Shown here: in pieces, positions 57,623-64,000 of the stretch
Position numbering within the stretch: the stretch's first letter is position 1
Layout of the letters: every line of letters starts with the position of its first letter
Assembly (NCBI GenBank): GCA_946811695.1
Contig: OX328123.1
Location: forward strand, 153,653,681-153,717,680
From: Gonocerus acuteangulatus
Lineage: Eukaryota; Arthropoda; Insecta; Hemiptera; Coreidae
Direction of reading: 5' to 3'
Length of the DNA stretch: 64,000 nt
Notes under the pieces: generated by a model
Seen by the model: only the letters and a program-made list of their open reading frames with translations
Databases searched by the model: none
What the model was told of the DNA's origin: nothing
Position numbers and translations under genes: made by a program

Positions 57623-58098
57623 AAATTTATGAAAATTTGATTCTTCATTGTATTGCTCAACAGGGAGTTTTTTTTTTGGTGGGGGGGGGGAGGTTATTCC
57701 ATTGCTCCCAAATGATACCACTTGAATCATTATTTTATAACATTTAAAAAAAAAACATGCACAAATTAAAACAAAATCAAAGAATAAAAACTGTATATAG
57801 CTACAATCCCTACATGAGAAGCAGTGTGGGGCTTTATGAACATGGATGATTAATTAAAAAAGAGATTTACATTTGGGCTTCTGAATAATGAGTTAGTGCC
57901 CTCAATAGCTACATTTTCTTGTAAAGCTATACTAATTATTTATTTTAACGTGTAGCAAGTTAATGAATAAAAAGAGGTTCTACTCTAATGAAGAAAAAAA
58001 AAACAAACATCAAGCAGAGCACGACATCAAACCATCCAAAAAATGGTGAAAGGCAAATTTCGCGGACTCACAAACGGATCCCCGAGAGTGATTGTGTC

Positions 58099-58207
58099 CT
58101 AGAGGTTAACATAAGTTGGTTCTTGCGGGGAAGAAGCGTTGTTGGCCGCTCCAAAGCCAGTGTGAACCAGCGAGGCAGGGCCTAGTCCCTGACTCCCGAG
58201 CTCCGGG
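58099..58207 (-). CDS. pan: Candidate alternative terminal exon of pangolin
   Basis: An AG acceptor (CGTTTCCGGCAG, minus, ending 58208) is followed by an open segment. Joined to the C-clamp exon, whose last bases are AG, it continues in phase: AG+C gives Ser, then PELGSQGLGPASLVHTGFGA and ANNASSPQEPTYVNL, stop TAG at 58101-58099. Codons are GC-rich in an AT-rich intron, and a minus-strand AATAAA lies at 57944-57939. Using it would cut the C-clamp after CKPC and remove the basic RKKKC half. Alternative C-termini are typical of TCF genes. The similarity of this peptide to any known tail is not established. It could instead be a GC-rich repeat fragment. Confidence 0.4.
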
Positions 58208-58561
58208 CTGCCGGAAACGAGACCAGTAAACACATAAACTCCAATTTTCATTTAAAATATTCAAACTACTTACATTGAAATCCACAGGAAAAGAGTTTTG
58301 TATATTTTCATAACATATAAAACATTCACACCAAATAAACTTCATAAAATTACATATTAAACCATTAAAAATTTCCAAAATAAACCCAATTAAGCTCTGT
58401 AATTCATTAATTGATATTTCGGGTAAACAATAGTTTTTGCTAAGGCATAAAATAAATACTATACTTAGTATTCTGGCTGGATTGGGATTCGGCTAAAGAA
58501 TAAAATATATTTTTGGCAGTCTTCTTCAGCAGTAAATGTTACATACCTATTCGTCAATTAA

Positions 58562-58897
58562 CACGTTGACTGTACTGAGACTATATGCTTAACTTTTGAT
58601 TAGTACGTTACGGTGAAACTCGTACAGGTTTTCTTGTCTACAGTGATACGGACTTATGTCGTCCCATATATTTTTAACTTTTTTTTTATTTATCTTTGTA
58701 AAAGGTGTTTTAAGAACTAAATAAACTGTTTTAATTAATTTAATCACATCAAATTTGTTTCATCGGAATGTTAACATCAATTGTCAATATTTTAATTTAT
58801 AGGCAACAGAACAATGGATGTATAAGTGGGGAACAGAGACACCATTAACACTTTGGCAACTACAGGACTTATGATATCCCTTAACGCAGTTAACGTG
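58562..58897. mobile_element. piggyBac-like MITE, old
   Basis: Left border TTAA (58558-58561) then CACGTTGACTGTACTGAGAC. The right border reversed is CACGTTAACTGCGTTAAGGG after TTGA, one change from TTAA. No ORF. The outer flanks (CAGTCTTCTTCAGC at 58518 and GCTGAAGAAGGCTG at 58932) are themselves an inverted pair, so it may sit inside another fold-back. Confidence 0.5.
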
Positions 58898-59246
58898 TCA
58901 ACACGTATTCTTGGCCTCTCTGGGATTTTCAGCTGAAGAAGGCTGTCAAATTATTATTGATTATTATTTTTCAAAAAGTAAATCTTTTGCCTTGCGACTG
59001 CACTGTTCATATGTTTCTCACGAACTGTCGGGAACATACTTTGAACATTGGGAAAGCAACATTTTTTAGCACATCTTAAGCAGGTGCTTTCCCACCACAG
59101 AGAAGACAAATGTATGGAGAGTTTTGTCAATAGGTACACTTTACTGATAATATGTGTAGGCGCTTTCTCCTTATGACATTCAATAGAGCACTTTTGGGTT
59201 TTAGAAACCATTACACATTAATGCTTAGTATAAAATTTCAAGGATT

Positions 59247-59489
59247 AATTGAAGGGGTCGGGGCAAAATAGTGCCAAGCAAAACATTTTTAACAAAAATT
59301 AACTGCAGCTGCTATATGTTGGACATTTAGTGGGTCTATCAGCCTATATGACTACAAGCTCTGTATACTACTTCATCTTGTTGCCCTTAACCACTTCAAC
59401 TGATAGTCCCACATAGTATTCAACGTATAGCTGCTAGAGTTTGTGCTTGTTAAAGTTCCTTGGCACTATTTTGCTCCGACCCCTTCAAT
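59247..59489. mobile_element. MITE with 34-bp inverted repeats
   Basis: Ends AATTGAAGGGGTCGGGGCAA continuing AATAGTGCCAAG at left, and the reverse complement at 59457-59489 with one or two differences. There is no ORF and 175 bp of unique interior. Target duplication is unclear because the ends include CAATTG. Confidence 0.75.
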
Positions 59490-60064
59490 TGTTCCTGTTA
59501 AGAACCTGTCTTAAGCCCTTACAAAATGACAATCCGCAAGATCTTCCATGCCCCAGGAGCGGAACCCATTTCACTGAGTTGGTTTTACTGGACGGCATTA
59601 AAATAGCTGAGTCTCCACCGCTCGTCACTTCCCTTTCCTCCAAATATGGTTTTGTTATTTCTTTGTTTATAAAGTCGCCCGATGGCTTAAAGGACCGTTT
59701 TTTTTTTTGTTTTTTTTTTAAATATTGTTTTTACTTTTTTTTATAAATTGTTGAAATTATTTTTTCTAAGAATAATATCAAGTAATGTACATATCAGCTA
59801 GTAAAATACAAATAAGGCCCTTCCAGTTATCATGGAAGATAGAGAAATCCTGAACTGTACGGCCCAAACTCAGAAAATTGTTGAATCTTCCAGTCAACCA
59901 ACCAATATTTTTAGTGACAAACTGCAGGTGTTTCCACAGGGTAACCATGAAGCATTTGAAGAATTGAGAAAATAATTATACTGAAAAGTCAAATTCGAAC
60001 CTATGGGCTAAAAACTGAGGTTATGATGGATCCTATTAAAATTAAGGGTAGAATTTGTACGGGT

Positions 60065-60365
60065 GTGGTCGTGGTATCTTAATAAAACTACATTTTTTAT
60101 GTAAGAAAATGTGTTTTAATTTTTGCCCACGTTTCAGCTTGAAATTTAAGGTGATGAGAAGAGGAGAACTATGCCTCTCAGATATGCAATCATTTCCTGA
60201 AGTAGAAGTTATCCTGAGCCTTCAAATTTCAAGCCAAAACAATGGCAAAAAATAAAATACATTTTCTTATGTAAAAAATGTAGTTTTTTTAAAATACCAT
60301 GACATTTAAGATACGCTGACAAATTCGACTTCCGCATTCCCAACGGTCAACGATCTCCTCTCAAT
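60065..60365. mobile_element. Degenerate Penelope-family fold-back
   Basis: Left: CTTAATAAAACTACATTTTT, TGCCCACGTTTCAGCTTGAA. Right: TTCAAATTTCAAGCCAAAAC, AAAATGTAGTTTTTTTAAAA, ending AACGGTCAACGATCTCCTCT, the family's conserved outer end in minus orientation. The hammerhead boxes are degraded (CTGATGA and GAAAC both altered). No coding sequence. Confidence 0.7.
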
Positions 60366-60743
60366 CTATTAAAATTAAGTTTAATATTTTCTCCAATTGT
60401 TGCATATATATTGTAAGATAAAAATGCTCAAACATTTTAAAGATGCTTTTCAGTAGGGAAATATTAAAAAAAAACTGTAATTCACATCTTGCTCTTAGAT
60501 AATAACTTCACTTATATTCAAAATCGACAACCATTATCACAACTTCCATAGTGATAAAATGGGAATTTTAAAAATATTCTGAAAGGGGTATCCGATGATT
60601 CAATCATCTGTTGAACGAGTTATTAGTTCTTTTCAAATTAACCTTTTTGACGTGATCATTTATTTATCTACTTTCAGTCAATCAAAAGAAAGATTATTAA
60701 AAACAATTATTTCCTCTACAGAAATAAAATTATGAAATCATAC

Positions 60744-60813
60744 CTGCAAGGTTTACACCACTGACTTTGCTGATCGAGGCCATACCTTGCTCGACATTTC
60801 TTCATCGAATTAC
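60744..60813 (-). CDS. pan: Pangolin/TCF, penultimate exon (C-clamp)
   Basis: A 70-bp exon between acceptor GTACGTTACAG (AG at 60815-60814) and donor GTATGA (60743-60738). Starting with the last two bases of a split codon it reads [20 protein letters not shown] then PC and the first two bases of Arg. The four-Cys pattern with LDQQ-QWCKPC is diagnostic for the TCF/LEF C-clamp, which recognises the helper site next to the HMG-box site. It is too short for an ordinary ORF scan. The upstream HMG-box exons are not in 60814-64000 and must lie to the right. Confidence 0.95.
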
Positions 60814-61751
60814 CTGTAACGTACAAAAGCAGTTTTTAAACCAAATATATATACAATCAATGTCTCTTTTTAATTGAAAAGAAACCATTCTGCATAATAT
60901 TATTAATTTTTTATTTAGAAAATACTTAATAAACTATTTTAGTAGAATCCCATTTATTATCAAAATTTATTTAAACATCATTTAAACGTACTAATGGCCT
61001 AAAAACAGATGCAAGATAAAACAAACATTTAAATCTGATACTTGTTATTGGCTCTCTTAATACATGAAAAAGAAAGAAAAATAAATTTTGTTGTGTCTCC
61101 AAGTGGTGGAAGTGACATAATACTTTATTACGATAAACTATTATTATTATTGCAAAACAAAAAAATATTTATTGTTTTATAATTATTTCTGAACCACTCA
61201 TCTATTAAATTATGAAATCTTGATACACAAACTGTTAACTGCCAAATTTATTTTTTGAAATAAACATTTCTATTTAATCAGAATGTTAATGGCATAATTT
61301 ATGATGACGTTAATATTTGGCAACATAAATTACGCCACATCAAACATTTTTTTGTAAATTTTATGACAAATTAAAAAAAAAAAAAACTATTAAAAAAAAG
61401 GATTAACATTTTAAATATTAAAGCTTTAAATATTCACATCTTAAATATGTAGAATAGAATATGTAAAGTTTATAAAGTTGTGTACATTTCATTTATTAAT
61501 CAAGTTATCTCTTGCATGAAATATATATGAATGGTTTACACATGGGATTCTACTTGAATAACATAAATGCGTGCAACTATTGAAACATGGTATGTGCCAG
61601 GATAGAAATGTACATCATCTTTTAATTTGAGTGTATTTTTGTCTCTACTTGCCTAAGTTTTTAATCGATTTCTTTTTTCATTAAATTTAAAAGCACAATG
61701 AATATTTTAGTAAAACAAGGTAAATGAGAAACGTGTTTTTAATATCGAAGA

Positions 61752-61859
61752 TAGATACATTTTTTTTTTATAAGAAAACGTAGTTTTATCAAGATACCTC
61801 GACCAAACCCTGCCTATATCTACCTTCACAATCCCTAGGGTTAACGATCTCCTCTCAAA
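61752..61859 (-). repeat. Solo outer end of the Penelope family
   Basis: The minus strand starts TTTTGAGAGGAGATCGTTAA, continues CCCTAGGGATTGTGAAGGTA and GGTTTGGTCGAGGTATC, and ends in GATAAAACTACGTTTTC, collinear with 25735-25825. The hammerhead and everything beyond are absent. Confidence 0.75.
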
Positions 61860-61949
61860 ATTTGTTATAGTGTTTTCTTAGATCAACGTTAAGAAGAGCG
61901 GAGGGAGTAATTTATGCATTTTTCATGAGTTATCAAACCAAAACATTAA

Positions 61950-62383
61950 AGGCTCGGGCACACAGAACGCGATCTGTATCACTGCGGCGGGCAGAGATCC
62001 AAGGTTCGCACGGCGGTCTGCAATACGAGGACATCACATGGGACGTGATATCTTTGTGAGAGTTATAGTTCTTAATTTAAATAAAGAATATAAATTCAAC
62101 AAGCAAGATAGACTTCATTTATTTTGTTATTAAAACAACATAACCTCAAAACGCTTGATTTTCAATGAATAATTCAGTTTCTTCACTCATTTTATCATGC
62201 GATAAATCTGTAATTTTTTACAACCGTATCCCCCGGCAAAGCGATAAAGACAACCTCTCATTGACAGATCGTCGTTTGTTTGACGGAGCTAATGAAATAC
62301 TGTGTAACAAGTAGATAGCCTCCCATCCGTGGTCAAATATCGCTGCCCGTCGCAATGCAGATTGCGTTCTGTGTGCCCGAGTC
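61950..62383. mobile_element. TTAA MITE with CTCGGGCACACAGAACGC ends
   Basis: A 434-bp insertion bounded by TTAA (61946-61949, 62384-62387). Inverted ends share CTCGGGCACACAGAACGC and, further in, CAGATTGCGTT/GATCTG-type sequence. The paralogous repeat at 28680-28740 has a single TTAA at this place, which supports the insertion point. TTAA suggests piggyBac-type or a TTA-using mobiliser. No ORF. Confidence 0.8.
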
Positions 62384-62843
62384 TTAATTGTTTCTATTTC
62401 AAGCTTTCCAAATGACACTAGGGATAAGATAGGAAAAACACTAAGATGACCTAGTTCCTGCGAGTTGGACTTTATATATATCTATACTGATACAAAAATG
62501 CTGAGCCCCATCATTTCAGATGGTGTTTAATGATGTAGACTCAAGTAAAACTTGAAGCATTCATGCTCATTGTCCTTTATCGAGTCATGAAATAAAGACA
62601 ATAGTCTCTTCATACACATCCAAGCAAATAAATTGAAATACATTTTATAAATTAAAATGCACTAAAGTTTCACAAATTTATTGTGATTAATCCAAAGTTC
62701 AAGTGCATAGGAAGGAGATATTCTGTCAAAAACAATAATAAAAACCCTCAGAGGAGAGCAAACAACAAATACGACAGCCTTCAAAATTTAATTGCTAACT
62801 GTAAAATTTCATGTTTAAAAGGTAGGGCTTCATATTTTATTAA

Positions 62844-63480
62844 CCCATTCGATGCGAGGCCCGAGAATACTTGCCGGAGAAAGATGTTCCTAAGAGGCGA
62901 CGACAGAGTATTCTCTTGATAGTGAGCCCTCTTTAGCCTTGAGTGTTTACAGACTGCCCTAGCACGAAAGGGGGATGAAGGCTGCCCTTAACTGGTAATC
63001 TACACATTTTGAACGTTATAAGTAACATGCGTATGTGAGAAGTGTGTACGGTGAAAATGTTCTAAGGGGAATTTTTTTAGTGAAACTGTAAATAATAAAG
63101 GAGTAGCTTATTATAATAATTAAAAAAATATATTGTCATTGTTACATTTAAAAATCACGTCTAAAAACAAGCAGTGGTTTCGGAATGAAATAGAAAGAGA
63201 AATATAGGGAAGAAAAGTAAGTAAATTTGGTTTTAAATGGTTATTGTAGGTTTGTTGCGTATCTAAATTGTAGTAAATAAATCGTTTAAGTAATACATGT
63301 TCACGTAAGATAAACATGAAACTGATGATTAGTAACGAGCGCCTAAGTAAGAAAAACAAAATATGGGTGCATACGGCCGCTCAAGGAGAGGGAGTTTGTC
63401 CCGCCTGTGGAGGGAATAGGGAGTGGTGCTCTCCGCCTTCAACGACATTACTTTCGGTAGCCCATGTCGCATCGAAAAGG
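62844..63480. mobile_element. piggyBac-like MITE
   Basis: A 637-bp insertion bounded by TTAA (62840-62843, 63481-63484). Ends CCCATTCGATGCGA and, reversed, CCTTTTCGATGCGA. Subterminal GAGAATACTTGCCGGAG and TCCCGCCTGTGGAGGGA are GC-rich against an AT-rich centre. No transposase. Larger relative of 55642-55734. Confidence 0.8.
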
Positions 63481-63799
63481 TTAACATAACTTAATTTTTA
63501 TATTATTAAGTGACAAGTGGGAAAATTTTAAGATATAGTCAATTTCTCAATAGTCCAATTTTTTTTTTTTTTTAATTATTAGGTCAGAATGAATTTTCTT
63601 TCTTTCAAAGAACATTTTCACAATTGAAACTTTGTATTAGAGTATTGAGTTTTTTGCTCACCTGTTTGTACTCCCACAGTTTTGGTATTTGATGGGGAAT
63701 CAATGATCAATTTTTAAATAACTGGCACATATCATGTTTTTTTTTTTTTTTTTTTTTTTTAAGAAATTTAAAAAAATGTATGCATATTTTAGCAATATT

Positions 63800-64000
63800 A
63801 TAAAGTAATACGGGTTCTCTTTCCAGTGGCGTTCTTCCTCTCCATGCTTTAATATTTCGCCGGTTTGATCTCCGGCTTTCTCAGGCCTCATTTTTGCATC
63901 CTTTGTGGTTGACAAGAGCCATTCCCTTGCCAGTCATCAAGGGTGCATGTAGAAAGCATGAGAATGCTGGAGAGGAAACCGGCGAAATATTGCAGCATGG
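63800..64000. repeat. Inverted repeat cut by the window edge
   Basis: CCATGCTTTAATATTTCGCC then GGTTTGATCTCCGG (63842-63875) is the diverged inverse of 63966-64000 (GCTGGAGAGGAAACCGGCGA then AATATTGCAGCATGG). The plus-strand end ...CCGGCGAAATATTG recalls the GAAA arm of a hammerhead, but no CTGATGA box is seen. A T tract lies at 63737-63760. Confidence 0.55.

Larger units (their letters stand above)
53863..60743 (-). other. pan: Last intron of pangolin, 6.9 kb
   Basis: Donor GTATGA at 60743-60738 and acceptor TTACAG at 53868-53863 (minus). The intron splits the C-clamp between CKPC and RKKKC (phase 2), as I recall for vertebrate TCF7L2, where alternative 3' exons attach at this point. It holds at least five MITE-type insertions, a (TG)n run at 54756-54777, a GT-rich run at 56839-56862, (TA)n at 56868-56886 and 57551-57618, and a GC-rich open segment at 58099-58207. 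Other stretches (53950-54980, 56150-56900, 57620-57960) show nothing beyond AT-rich sequence. Confidence 0.85.
60814..64000 (-). other. pan: Upstream pangolin intron (partial)
   Basis: No further exon of the HMG box or beta-catenin-binding domain was found to the window edge. The interval is AT-rich and holds a Penelope-family end, two TTAA MITEs and a partial inverted repeat at the right edge. 60814-61750 and 62480-62840 show nothing recognisable. Confidence 0.7.

Noticed and set aside
58106..58378. A 90-codon minus ORF over the GC-rich intron segment
   Set aside because: Its frame differs from the one that continues pangolin in phase and its N-terminal two thirds are AT-rich intron; only 58099-58207 in the other frame is proposed as an exon.
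60814..64000. HMG-box exon of pangolin
   Set aside because: I searched the minus strand for the conserved HMG motifs and found none; it must be outside the window.

Overview
This is a repeat-dominated, AT-rich piece of an animal nuclear genome, almost certainly an arthropod and most likely an insect. The evidence is an intact mauritiana-type mariner, an R1-clade non-LTR retrotransposon, Penelope-like elements with hammerhead ribozymes, many MITEs, a tRNA-derived SINE, and two spliced exons of a TCF/pangolin gene carrying the C-clamp motif of that family. I cannot name the species. No operons or prokaryotic genes are present.

Layout. 1-24.2 kb: one large tandem satellite (a core of about 70 bp plus an A-rich linker, monomers about 100 bp) with several layers of higher-order duplication. 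It is interrupted at 6140-11212 by a full-length-looking R1-clade retrotransposon (minus strand, ORF1 gag-like and ORF2 EN-RT, 13-bp target duplication) and at 21487-21734 by a small MITE. 24.3-33.6 kb: a decayed jockey/I-type LINE (minus) split by a Penelope-like element (plus) that is itself interrupted by a 5S-rRNA-derived retroposon, followed by a deletion derivative of the same Penelope family and a 0.55-kb segmental duplication. 33.9-37.15 kb: a three-level nest (fold-back element > Tc1 fold-back > intact mariner). 37.5-48 kb: hAT-like MITE, 129-bp tandem array, LINE remnant, a long-TIR element, transposase remnants, a tRNA-SINE, a 41-bp minisatellite, a truncated retroposon and a 98-bp perfect palindrome.

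48-53.4 kb is AT-rich and comparatively free of recognisable transposons. It lies directly downstream of the pangolin/TCF stop codon (minus strand) and may be its long 3' UTR. 53.4-64 kb holds the last exon of pangolin (53403-53862), a 6.9-kb intron full of MITEs, the preceding C-clamp exon (60744-60813), and more intron. The HMG-box exons must lie beyond the right edge. A GC-rich in-phase open segment inside the last intron (58099-58207) is a candidate alternative terminal exon.

The only host gene I can support is pangolin. Every other coding sequence belongs to mobile elements. The mariner transposase and both R1-clade ORFs are open along their length; the rest are broken.
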